A stretch of 55,475 nucleotides of DNA from CAZKXU01 sp964556665 (lineage in GTDB: Bacteria > Bdellovibrionota_C > UBA2361 > CAZKXU01). Made by a program: the position numbers and the translations under genes. A model generated the notes under the pieces. That model did no database searches and had not been told where the DNA came from. It saw nothing but the letters and a program-made list of their open reading frames with translations. Location of the stretch: NCBI GenBank assembly GCA_964556665.1, contig CAZKXU010000007.1, positions 1 through 55,475 of the forward strand, in the 5' to 3' direction. Of this stretch, positions 1 to 8,007 are shown piece after piece. Position 1 is the first letter of the stretch. Each line of letters starts with the position of its first letter.

Positions 1-3
1 GTT

Positions 4-29
4 GCGGGCTGGAAGCCCGCGGTCCCAGT
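4..29. repeat. GGGACCGCGG-family palindrome, right half
   Basis: The window opens with the right arm of the dispersed palindrome (GCGGGCTGGAAGC followed by CCGCGGTCCCAGT). The matching left arm would lie before the window. It sits just past the 3' end of the leftward gene at 100-966, as most copies do. Confidence 0.75.
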
Positions 30-99
30 GGGAGAGAATAAGCGATAATAAATGAAAGTGCAATTCAAACTTAACAACATGAAGGTAGATCAAACTAGG

Positions 100-966
100 T
101 CATTTCTTGGAGCCATCGGTATCATCAGGATTCGCATCTGGTTCTTGACTCTCTGGCAACTCAGGCAATTCAGGTAATCCAGCGCTTCCGCCTGCCTGAC
201 TAGGTGCGTCTATTTTCTTTCCATGACGCTTTCTTAGCCGAGTCCAGACTCTATGACTTACTCCTGAGTACTTATCCTTCGAAAGATTAGGTAAGTTTCT
301 AGCTAAAGCTGTCTCAGGCGTATCAATCTCCGAAATTTCAGATAATGCATCTGGTGAAATGTCCTGGGAGTATTTTAACAGACTTTCATAGTAATTATCC
401 ATTATCTCCTGTGCGAACTGGGTCTGCACCTCTATAAAATCACTTGTAATTTTTTTAAACGGAGTGTTCTTCCCTCGCTTGCGGTCCTGTCCCACCCGAT
501 CAATCTCCTTAGCAAGCAGCTTCAATGCAGCATTCACCTCGACTACACGCTGCTTGATCTCCTTCTGTCCCTCCTCAAATGCCAAAGCTATCTTCAAGTT
601 ATCAATATCCGCTTGTGATGCACTCAAAGATATGGCTTTTGCAAAGCCACGTCTAGCTGCTAGACCTTGATCCATCTCTGTTGGAGTTGCCTCCATCATT
701 AGAAGAAAAACAGTTTGATGTGTTTTTTTTAATTTCTTTATATCGTTTAGGAAATCATTCGTTTCTTCAACACGGAAATGATCACTGATAAACACCACCG
801 TATAGTTAGTAGTATCAAACAACTGCATTCCATTTAGTAAGGTCTTAGTTTCATCTACCAATCCAAGGTCGAATTTATTTCCGAGGTTGTCGCAAAACCT
901 CTCTGCAAGCCCACCGCGTGGCTCAATAAATAGCGTTTGGCGTGTATTACCATCTGACTCGAACAT
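100..966 (-). CDS. Degenerate receiver-like protein of unknown function
   Basis: A 288-residue soluble protein with no signal peptide. Residues 10-130 follow the alternating strand/helix pattern of a response-regulator receiver (strands near TLFIEP, YTVVFISD and VFLLMME), but the paired N-terminal acidic residues and a clear phospho-acceptor loop are not visible, so it would be a pseudo-receiver. The middle (about 130-200) is helical and charged; the last 40 residues are rich in Pro, Glu, Ser and Asp and probably disordered. It lies 76 bp downstream of the PilB-receiver fusion on the same strand, so a shared role in pilus or motility control is possible. The fold is inferred from pattern only; the function is unknown. 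Confidence 0.7.
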   Translation of the reverse strand: MFESDGNTRQTLFIEPRGGLAERFCDNLGNKFDLGLVDETKTLLNGMQLFDTTNYTVVFISDHFRVEETNDFLNDIKKLKKTHQTVFLLMMEATPTEMDQGLAARRGFAKAISLSASQADIDNLKIALAFEEGQKEIKQRVVEVNAALKLLAKEIDRVGQDRKRGKNTPFKKITSDFIEVQTQFAQEIMDNYYESLLKYSQDISPDALSEISEIDTPETALARNLPNLSKDKYSGVSHRVWTRLRKRHGKKIDAPSQAGGSAGLPELPELPESQEPDANPDDTDGSKK

Positions 967-1042
967 AGAACCTTATTCTTATTATCGGCGAAGCTGCCAG
1001 CTCTCTAAAGCATAAGAGTAGACTTCGATTACCTATCTCGCA

Positions 1043-3220
1043 CTATTTATCTAAACCTTCCAATAGGTTATGGATGCGGGCTAGGATTAGCCTTGAATCC
1101 GCTGTTTTACTCACAAAGTCATTAGCTCCAATTGTAATCAGCCTCAACTCTATCTCCTCTGTATCAGCCGCCGTTAGAACAAGAACCGGGATGCTCCTTG
1201 TTCGGCTATCTTTTCTAATGCGCTCAAGCACCTGTGCACCATCCATCCCCGGCATCATGAGATCAAGCACAATTAGATCCGCTCCTTCAGCAAATAGTTT
1301 TTTAAGACTATCCTCTCCACTATGTGCCTCAACAACTTCCAGCAGATCACGCTGCAACAGCATAGAGAGCACTGTTCTCGTATTCTCATCATCTTCAACT
1401 AGAAGTACCTTGCGCTTGGCAAATCCGGAACCTTTAGAGCTCTTCTTGGAGTTCTGTGCATTCTCCTCAAGCTCTGTATATTTTACATTTAGGGGACCGA
1501 TATTGCGCTCTACCTCCTCATATGAGGTGATACCTGCATGTAAAAGTTGAATAGCCGACTCCTCAAGTGAAACGAATCCGTTCTCTTTTGCAATCTGTTC
1601 TAGTTCAGTCTCAGAGCTATCACGTCTGATAGCATCCGCTATCTTAGAGCTTATCTCCAAAAAGCTAAATACTCCTATGCGCCCTTTATAGCCGCTCTGA
1701 TTGCACTCTTGGCAGCCTCTGGCCTCTCTCAAATTCCGCACGTTTAATCCATATGACTCGAGCTGCGCAAGGCGAGCATGCTGCGAGTGATCACTTGCAT
1801 TTAGCTGCCCCATACAGCTTGGACAAAGCCTCCTTACCAGCCGCTGCGCTAGGATAGCACCCAAGGAGGAGGCTATCAGAAAATTTTCAATCCCCAGATC
1901 TCTTAACCTAGTAACAGTAGCCGCTGCAGAATTAGTATGAATAGTCGAAAGTACTAGATGTCCCGTCTGTGCCATCTGCATGCTGATATTAGCGGTCTCT
2001 ACATCCCGGATTTCGCCTACCATAACCACATCTGGATCCTGACGTAGGATCGATCTTAAGCCTTCAGCAAACCCCATACCAATCTTAGGATTTATCTGAA
2101 TCTGAGTTATTCCTGAGAGTCTATACTCTATGGGATCCTCTACCGTAATTATATTTGATACACCATCTTTTAGGTGTGAGAGTACGGAGTAAAGAGTACT
2201 TGTCTTACCGGATCCAGTAGGGCCTGAAACTAGAAAAAGCCTTGATGCAGATAAGGTACGTTTAATTTTGGTTTCAACCTTCTCTGAGATGCCAAGAGAC
2301 TCTAAGCTGACATTCTCTAGCTCAGAGGAGAGGACTCTAATAACTAGATTTTCACCATGCGCGGCTGGCACTGCTGAAATGCGCAGATCTCGGATACCAA
2401 ACCCTGTCTTGATCTGTGCTCTTCCATCCTGCGGCTTTCTACGTTCGGCGATATCCATACCGCACATCAGCTTAATCCTAGAAATCACCGCATTTTTAAG
2501 ATTATTCGGCACCCTAAATAACTCGCGCATAATTCCATCCACCCTTGTACGCACCAAAAGGTAGTCCTTTTCGGGATTGAGATGTATATCACTTGCATTT
2601 AGTTGAAAGGAGTCATTATAAATCTTGTTTACTAACCGCACTACAGGCGCAGCTTCAAGATCATGCACACCGGCAGAAAGCGCGACTTCAGGAACGGTTT
2701 CTATAGTCGCCTCCTCTGCCACCGTCTCAGCAATAATATTATCAAGCTTTAAGTGATCAGCGTGATTTAACTTTAGAGCTAGCACAGACAGTATCTTTGC
2801 TTCTGCTGCTAGATATATATCTATGGGCCTTCCTAGACTAAATTCAAGCGCGGTCTTGTTTTCGTGATCAAGCGGATTAGCCCAGGCAACACAAATTCTC
2901 TGCGCACCAATTTTTATAGGTATTGCTCGAAACTCCTGCCAGCGTGCTAGTGAAACTTTATTAAGTGGTGGCTGATCAAGGATTGTAACTATGTCTTGCT
3001 CAATTATTTTACTTTCCGAGATCCAATTTACATGTAGATCTTTAGCTACTGCTTTAATTACTTTCTCTTCCTCAAATATCCCTTTGTTAGCGAAAAATGC
3101 GATTGGACAGTAATCATCCCCTGTGTACTCTCGTAGAGACAGCTCGTCGATTAATCTTAGCTTTAGAAGTAGCTTTAATAGCGCAGCTTGTGCACTGGCT
3201 GATACACCATTCCCTGACAT
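1043..3220 (-). CDS. pilB: PilB/GspE-type secretion ATPase with C-terminal receiver domain
   Basis: Hexameric ATPase family that powers type IV pilus extension or type II secretion at the inner-membrane face. The 725 residues contain an N-terminal MshEN-like region (about 10-160), then the ATPase: Walker A GPTGSGKT at 333-340, Asp box EDPIEY near 361 and Walker B region DPDVVMVGEIRD at 395-406. A zinc-binding tetracysteine lies at C466/C469 and C503/C506. Unusually, a complete receiver domain follows from residue 604 (acidic cluster EDD at 609-611, phospho-acceptor D653 in VLDLMMPG, conserved Lys in VSKTAD). The family normally ends near residue 570. No pilM-Q or gsp genes are adjacent, so pilus versus secretion use cannot be decided. 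Phosphorylation control of the motor is an inference. Confidence 0.9.
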   Translation of the reverse strand: MSGNGVSASAQAALLKLLLKLRLIDELSLREYTGDDYCPIAFFANKGIFEEEKVIKAVAKDLHVNWISESKIIEQDIVTILDQPPLNKVSLARWQEFRAIPIKIGAQRICVAWANPLDHENKTALEFSLGRPIDIYLAAEAKILSVLALKLNHADHLKLDNIIAETVAEEATIETVPEVALSAGVHDLEAAPVVRLVNKIYNDSFQLNASDIHLNPEKDYLLVRTRVDGIMRELFRVPNNLKNAVISRIKLMCGMDIAERRKPQDGRAQIKTGFGIRDLRISAVPAAHGENLVIRVLSSELENVSLESLGISEKVETKIKRTLSASRLFLVSGPTGSGKTSTLYSVLSHLKDGVSNIITVEDPIEYRLSGITQIQINPKIGMGFAEGLRSILRQDPDVVMVGEIRDVETANISMQMAQTGHLVLSTIHTNSAAATVTRLRDLGIENFLIASSLGAILAQRLVRRLCPSCMGQLNASDHSQHARLAQLESYGLNVRNLREARGCQECNQSGYKGRIGVFSFLEISSKIADAIRRDSSETELEQIAKENGFVSLEESAIQLLHAGITSYEEVERNIGPLNVKYTELEENAQNSKKSSKGSGFAKRKVLLVEDDENTRTVLSMLLQRDLLEVVEAHSGEDSLKKLFAEGADLIVLDLMMPGMDGAQVLERIRKDSRTRSIPVLVLTAADTEEIELRLITIGANDFVSKTADSRLILARIHNLLEGLDK

Positions 3221-3357
3221 CGAGACACCTCCCTGATCATTTGATCTAGAAGGGGAATCGACATTCGAATAAGCATTCTAAAGGTTTGGTGGCTAAATAA
3301 TTTCTGGACGGGAACTACCTTTATTGCAAAAACTTATACTGGAGGCCCGAACAGAAA

Positions 3358-3948
3358 CTATTTAGTATTAAAGCGCTTAGAGACATCCTCCCAGTTAATT
3401 ACATTGGTGAATGCTTCGATATATGCAGCTCGATTATTCTGATATTTTAGATAGTATGCATGCTCCCATACGTCACAAACCAGTAGCGGAGTAACCACCC
3501 ACTGTGAAAGATCCTGGTGTTTTTCAGCAGTTAATATATCAAGCGCCTTAGTCACGTTATTTTTTACAAGCAGTACCCAGCCTGAGGCTTCGACTGCTGC
3601 GCCTGCTGCTTTAAAGTGCGCCATAAAAGAGGCGAATGAGCCAAAGCGGTTATTAATAGCATCAGCCAATGCACCCGTTGGTTGTCCACCACCTTTAGGC
3701 CCCATATTTTCCCAAAAAATACAGTGTAGAAAATGTCCGGCACCGTGAAAAGCCGCCTCACGCTCCCAATGCTTTACTAAAGAGAAATCATTTTTCTGCC
3801 TTGCTTCTAAAAGTTTGGCCTCTGCATTGTTCAATCCATTCACATATGCCAAGTGATGTTTGTCATGATGAAGCTTCATAGTTTGCTCATCAATATGTGG
3901 CTCCAGAGCATTGTAAGGATATGGAAGTGGTGGCAGTTCATGTGACAT
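3358..3948 (-). CDS. sodA: Superoxide dismutase, Mn/Fe family
   Basis: Dismutates superoxide to oxygen and hydrogen peroxide; no signal peptide, so cytoplasmic. The 196-residue length is normal. Metal ligands of the family are present: H27 (in KLHHDKHH), H75 (in HFLHCIFW), D159 and H163 (in CDVWEHAYYLKYQN). Gly at the position four before the second ligand and Gln in KHQD (Q145) match the Mn-type signature rather than the Fe-type Gln69 pattern, so Mn or cambialistic use is more likely; the metal cannot be proved from sequence. The start has a clear AGGAG ribosome site. It stands alone between pilB and the divergent surface-protein gene. Confidence 0.93.
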   Translation of the reverse strand: MSHELPPLPYPYNALEPHIDEQTMKLHHDKHHLAYVNGLNNAEAKLLEARQKNDFSLVKHWEREAAFHGAGHFLHCIFWENMGPKGGGQPTGALADAINNRFGSFASFMAHFKAAGAAVEASGWVLLVKNNVTKALDILTAEKHQDLSQWVVTPLLVCDVWEHAYYLKYQNNRAAYIEAFTNVINWEDVSKRFNTK

Positions 3949-4113
3949 AAGGTTGTACTCCTAAATATTTCAACTAAAAATAATATCTGCGCTTAGGTAG
4001 CTTAGTCTAGTTTCTCTGATGCAATGCTGTCAAATCAGAGTAAGGTCATAAAACGTTGTTTGCGATTTAGGCCGCTTTCGTGCATACTAAAAAGCATAGT
4101 AGTATTTACTCCA

Positions 4114-4950
4114 ATGATTGATAGATTTTTCAAATCACTATTCCATGTGCTGGTATTGTTGGGCGTATCTCTTATTCTGACCGGGACAGACGCCTGTCAG
4201 GAGGACTATCAACTAGGTTCTCAGTCAGAGGTTGATGATGAGTCTGACGACGAAACCGTCAATGCAACACAGACGGCAGCTGCAGTAGCAACACAGACAG
4301 CGGCAGCAGTAGCAACACAGACAGCGGAGGCAGTAGCTACACAGACCGCGGCGGCAGCAGCAACACAGACCGCTGCCCCACTGGCTACCGAAACTGCCCA
4401 GGCAATTGCAACGGAAACTGCTGAAGCCGCTGAGTCACCTGAACCAGGCATCACCGAGACCGAGGATTTAAGCGCAGCCTCATTACTTAAGTCACTAGCT
4501 AGTCTTGCACCTGAGAAAAAAGCAGATGCTAGCAAAACTCCTCTACCTGTTGTGGTAGGTAGCGGTGGTTCAGCCTCGGGAAACAATAGAAACTGGCTTG
4601 GCAACATTTACACAGACAAGCCAGATAAAAACCTAGATTCCGACAATGATGGATTCACCAATCTGCTTGAGAGAGATCTAGGCCTTGATGCAGATGATTC
4701 TTTTTCTTTTCCGACAAAATTAGTAACACATATCTCGGTTCGTCTTGAAAATTATGAGAGCCTTAAAGCGCTTTATCTGGCTGATCCTGTAGATGGCAGC
4801 CCCGACTCAGATGACGATCAGCTAAGTGATGATTTAGAGCTTGCTATAGGATCTAACCCATCACAAGCAGACTCGGACAATGATGGGGTACTTGACTGGA
4901 AAGAGTTTGAAATAGGCTCAGATCCGATTGTCTCGGAAGCGTTGAGATAG
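4114..4950 (+). CDS. Exported repeat protein with Ala/Thr stalk and calcium-type DxDxDG motifs
   Basis: Starting at ATG 4114 gives a 278-residue protein with a hydrophobic N-terminal signal (about residues 5-25, ending in TGTDAC, a weak lipobox-like site). An in-frame upstream ATG at 4024 would put about 30 extra residues before the signal and is less likely. After an acidic stretch come seven 8-residue repeats of the ATQTAAAV type, then an Ala/Pro/Ser-rich linker. The C-terminal half carries thrombospondin-type-3-like calcium motifs (DSDNDGFTN, DSDDDQLSDD, DSDNDGVLDW). This looks like a surface or periplasmic stalk protein. Its last 33 bp overlap the 3' end of the converging gene. The biological role is unknown. 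Confidence 0.75.
   Translation: MIDRFFKSLFHVLVLLGVSLILTGTDACQEDYQLGSQSEVDDESDDETVNATQTAAAVATQTAAAVATQTAEAVATQTAAAAATQTAAPLATETAQAIATETAEAAESPEPGITETEDLSAASLLKSLASLAPEKKADASKTPLPVVVGSGGSASGNNRNWLGNIYTDKPDKNLDSDNDGFTNLLERDLGLDADDSFSFPTKLVTHISVRLENYESLKALYLADPVDGSPDSDDDQLSDDLELAIGSNPSQADSDNDGVLDWKEFEIGSDPIVSEALR
4264..4431 (+). repeat. Seven 24-bp in-frame tandem repeats
   Basis: Units begin GCAACACAGAC or a variant and encode ATQTAAAV, ATQTAAAV, ATQTAEAV, ATQTAAAA, ATQTAAPL, ATETAQAI and ATETAEAA. The first four are the closest to each other at DNA level and the last two the most diverged, suggesting recent unit expansion at the 5' side. Confidence 0.9.
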
Positions 4951-5868
4951 CACCTGCTGAAAAACCGTTGATATTGCTTTATGATTCAACGGAAATTCTA
5001 GAAAGACATGCACAAGACTCAAACTGTACAATAACACAAATCCGATTAAGTAGTCGTAGGCATATAGACCTACTGCAAGGACCCATAAGATAATAATTAA
5101 TGCTGTACGAGCTCTGCTTATCTCATGCCAACCAATCACCTTTGTTTTTGAAAACCAGTTAAGATAATGATAGGTGTAGGCATATGCAAGAAAGCGAGTA
5201 ACCGCAGTTGATAGTGCAGTTCCATCACCGATTCCAAATAGTTTACTCAATTCATAATTAAGAGATACAAATGGCACTATTGCATATTCAACAGCGCTAA
5301 TTAAATTAGCTTGAGTATCAGCAGTCGGCAGAAAAAGTGCGACTGCTGCGCAGAAAAGGAACACTACTAAGGAGAGGTAGGCGGAAAAACTCCGAGACTT
5401 AATAGCACCGACCAGAATAAATAGCCCGGTAAAGAGAAAGACATGCAGAATGGTCGGTAAAAACAGCACGACAAACGAAAGCCCCGGAAAGTACTGAGTC
5501 ACCAATCGCAATACTACTAAAGTCAGCACAGTTATTAAGATTTTACTGGAGATACTTTCAAAGAAAGCCATCCCTAGCGCGGCACCGAAGGTCGCGCCAA
5601 TCAAAAGCACAACCCAGGTGTCATTGCTTAATAAACTTCCACCAAGCAGCATGGTAAGCGGCAGCGCCGGGATAACAAGAAAGATCCAATCATACTGACC
5701 TGTTGTAAAAAATTTTCGGTCATATAACCATGAGATCTGTGTAAGGTAGTGCAAAGGCCCTAAAACTGCATAGGAAAAAATCAGGAGCTCACTAGGCAAG
5801 CTTAGCGCCGCAGCCATTGAGATGAGCATGAGTACTATATTTAAGTAGTTGATCGAATCTAATTTCAC
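4918..5868 (-). CDS. Polytopic membrane protein of unknown function
   Basis: A 316-residue protein with roughly eight to nine hydrophobic helices. Histidines fall in or next to membrane segments: GPLHYL near residue 37, HVFLF near 142, YHYLNW near 234, GWHE near 248 and VHVFLEFPLNH near 287-297. This resembles the spacing in integral-membrane di-iron or carotenoid-cleavage-type enzymes, but no family could be named with confidence. It overlaps the upstream sulfatase-like gene by 4 bp (ATGA), so the two are translationally coupled and probably work together in the membrane. Its 3' end overlaps the converging surface-protein gene by 33 bp. Confidence 0.75.
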   Translation of the reverse strand: MKLDSINYLNIVLMLISMAAALSLPSELLIFSYAVLGPLHYLTQISWLYDRKFFTTGQYDWIFLVIPALPLTMLLGGSLLSNDTWVVLLIGATFGAALGMAFFESISSKILITVLTLVVLRLVTQYFPGLSFVVLFLPTILHVFLFTGLFILVGAIKSRSFSAYLSLVVFLFCAAVALFLPTADTQANLISAVEYAIVPFVSLNYELSKLFGIGDGTALSTAVTRFLAYAYTYHYLNWFSKTKVIGWHEISRARTALIIILWVLAVGLYAYDYLIGFVLLYSLSLVHVFLEFPLNHKAISTVFQQVLSQRFRDNRI

Positions 5869-7691
5869 TTTACTAGCCTTAGTAGATCGGTTTTCATCAT
5901 TTCCCTCAACTCGACCTGCGTCGAATAGAGGTTTTGTTTCTCCTCTGCATCTGTTAGCAGATTGAAGAGCGCATTTGGAAGACGCGGTTCCTGAGGATTG
6001 GCAAGAATTAGTTTCGTGCCTGTACTCTTTATAAGCGCCTGAAGTGCGCTCTCTCGTATCCCAGCTCTAGATCCGCGCTCTGCTAAAAACTCAGTGCGCA
6101 GCGCAACATTAACTTCACCTTTGTTCGGTAAAATATTTATGCCATCAATCCCTACTGGTAGATCAATCCCCATTAGATTAAGGACGGTGGGCATAATATC
6201 CATATTGGACACTAGGCCTTCTACCCGTTGCGGAGTAACCTTGGCTGGATAATATATAATTAATGGGACATGCAGGACCTCCTGATAAAGAGTTTGAGCA
6301 TGTAAAACACCTCCATGCTCCATAAATTCCTCCCCGTGATCTGAGGCTATAACAATTATTGTATTTTCCAACAGTTTTAGATCTTTCAATCGATCAAGCA
6401 GATTTTTTAGCTGCTTATCTACCTCTTTTATCTCAGCATCATAGAGCGCCTGCATATATTCCAGATCGGCTGCAGATACCTCCTTGAAATCATATCTTAT
6501 TTTTTCCTGATACAGATCTGTAAGTAGGCGCTTAATCTCGATTGGGTCCCGTGACTCGGAGGTAAACTCATCTCTAAATTCTACTCCTTTGAGATATGGA
6601 TCATGCGCATCAAAATAGTTTATAAAGAGAAAAAAATTTGAGGCGCTAGCAGATTCTAGCCAGGGAAAGATCTCCGCATTAAGCTCATCTCCTCCTTTTT
6701 CACCATCAGCCTGAAATAGCAGGTCATGCAACGGTTCAGAGAAAAAGTTGATCAGACGTCTGGTACTAAAAGAGTCTAAGGTATGACGCCATTCAAAGAA
6801 ATCTAGCCGGTCACTATAATATTGAAATCCTTGCGCTATTCCGTATTTAGCTTTGCAGTATGGACCAGCTACAAAGCCTGCCGTAATGAATCCGTTTTGA
6901 CTTAAAATCTCTGCTAAGGTTAAGGCTTTATCATCAAGAGTTTGATGCGCTACATCTGCTTTATGCTCTGAGATGTACTCTCCCGTAAAAATACTTGCAT
7001 GCGCGGGCAAAGTCCAGGAGGTTGTACTCAAAGCATTGGAAAATACAGCGGCATTTTTTGCAAACTCATCCAGATTTGGTGAAGTTTTACGCCGATATCC
7101 ATACAGTGAAAGGTGATCGGCTCTTACAGTGTCGAGTGTGATCAATATAAGGTTTGGCTTGTCCTGCTTATCATGGCGTGTCGAAACATTTAATTTAGCG
7201 CCTCTACGTAGTTCAAAAATGTCATAGAAGAGTGAAACAATAATAAAAACCGAGGTCATAAAAAGTAGATTGCTGAACAATTTTGAACTTAGCTTGACCA
7301 GTCTGCTATTCTGAATTCTTATGATAAATTCAGGGCAGCATCGTAATGTAAAAACAAAGATAAATACTGCAACTATTCCTATCAACAAACCACTCTCGAT
7401 CCTTGCCTCTGAATAGATCTCCTGCTCACGAAACAAAAACTCTTTCACGATAAGTTCAGCTGCTACAAAAAAGGAGAGAGCTAGCAGCAATGTAGACGGT
7501 ACATACTGCCGTAACTGTGAACGCTTAAAACATGAGCATATAAGGAAGAAAAGAGTGCCATAAAATACTATGGGCAGCATTAGTGCCTGATAGATCTCAA
7601 ACCACTCAAAACTCCGGTTAAAGACGCGGTAGAGCACATCAATTAACCCAAGAATCAATCCAAAGTATGTACCAAGCAGGAGTGGCTGCAT
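5865..7691 (-). CDS. Membrane-anchored sulfatase-like (alkaline phosphatase superfamily) enzyme
   Basis: A 608-residue protein with about five N-terminal transmembrane helices (residues 1-160) followed by a periplasmic sulfatase-fold domain. Metal-binding LITLDTVRADH (D187, D192) and a nucleophile loop SWTLPAH (225-231) are visible; ASDHGEEFMEHG lies in the C-terminal half. The formylglycine signature C/S-x-P-x-R is replaced by T-L-P-A-H, so T227 occupies the nucleophile position. This argues against a classical sulfate-ester hydrolase and for a phospho- or phosphoglycerol-transfer enzyme acting on envelope polymers (inference). It is coupled by a 4-bp overlap to the downstream membrane protein. 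Confidence 0.82.
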   Translation of the reverse strand: MQPLLLGTYFGLILGLIDVLYRVFNRSFEWFEIYQALMLPIVFYGTLFFLICSCFKRSQLRQYVPSTLLLALSFFVAAELIVKEFLFREQEIYSEARIESGLLIGIVAVFIFVFTLRCCPEFIIRIQNSRLVKLSSKLFSNLLFMTSVFIIVSLFYDIFELRRGAKLNVSTRHDKQDKPNLILITLDTVRADHLSLYGYRRKTSPNLDEFAKNAAVFSNALSTTSWTLPAHASIFTGEYISEHKADVAHQTLDDKALTLAEILSQNGFITAGFVAGPYCKAKYGIAQGFQYYSDRLDFFEWRHTLDSFSTRRLINFFSEPLHDLLFQADGEKGGDELNAEIFPWLESASASNFFLFINYFDAHDPYLKGVEFRDEFTSESRDPIEIKRLLTDLYQEKIRYDFKEVSAADLEYMQALYDAEIKEVDKQLKNLLDRLKDLKLLENTIIVIASDHGEEFMEHGGVLHAQTLYQEVLHVPLIIYYPAKVTPQRVEGLVSNMDIMPTVLNLMGIDLPVGIDGINILPNKGEVNVALRTEFLAERGSRAGIRESALQALIKSTGTKLILANPQEPRLPNALFNLLTDAEEKQNLYSTQVELREMMKTDLLRLVK

Positions 7692-7741
7692 AACCTGAAC
7701 ATTCTATCATAGTAACGCTGGGCGACAATTGAGCATTTATT

Positions 7742-7776
7742 CTAAATCCGGCAGTTGCCGGATTTAGGTCACCTAG
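7742..7776. repeat. 26-bp perfect palindrome plus GTCACCTAG block
   Basis: Perfect 12-bp arms CTAAATCCGGCA / TGCCGGATTTAG with a 2-nt loop, followed directly by GTCACCTAG. The same 35-bp block occurs at 32141-32175 and 55422-55456, each time immediately before a long hairpin or its visible start. It fits a dispersed repetitive element. Confidence 0.85.
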
Positions 7777-7961
7777 TGCTCCTCCAAATAAGTTTTTTCA
7801 CGTCTAGCATCACATCGTTGCCCCACCTTGTCACGCTTCTCAGTCGGAAAATCCTCGCAATACTCCAGTATTGCTGCGGATTTCCTCCTTCCGAGGCGTG
7901 CCAATCTGGGGCAACGCTGCGCGCTATACGTGAAAAAACTTATTTGGCGAAGCACTAGGTG
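7770..7961. repeat. 192-bp imperfect hairpin bounded by CTAG
   Basis: The ends CACCTAGTGCT and AGCACTAGGTG are exact reverse complements. Further in, CCAAATAAGTTTTTTCACG pairs with CGTGAAAAAACTTATTTGG, CGTTGCCCCA pairs with TGGGGCAACG, and a central stem pairs GCAATACT with AGTATTGC. Apparent reading frames on both strands here are by-products of the palindrome. The hairpin fills most of the 316-bp gap between the sulfatase-like and glycosyltransferase genes. Confidence 0.85.
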
Positions 7962-8007
7962 AATCAGCTCTATCCCTTTTTTAGGTAAAAAAACGTATTG
8001 AATAGCA

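Noticed and set aside
982..989. Exact sigma-28 -10 (GCCGATAA on the minus strand) before the 966 start
   Set aside because: No matching -35 at the right distance, and it would leave a leader of only about 9 nt; one such 8-mer is expected by chance in a window this size.
4221..4607. 128-codon leftward Ala/Val repeat protein
   Set aside because: Antisense of the ATQTAAAV repeats; the forward frame has a signal peptide and calcium motifs.
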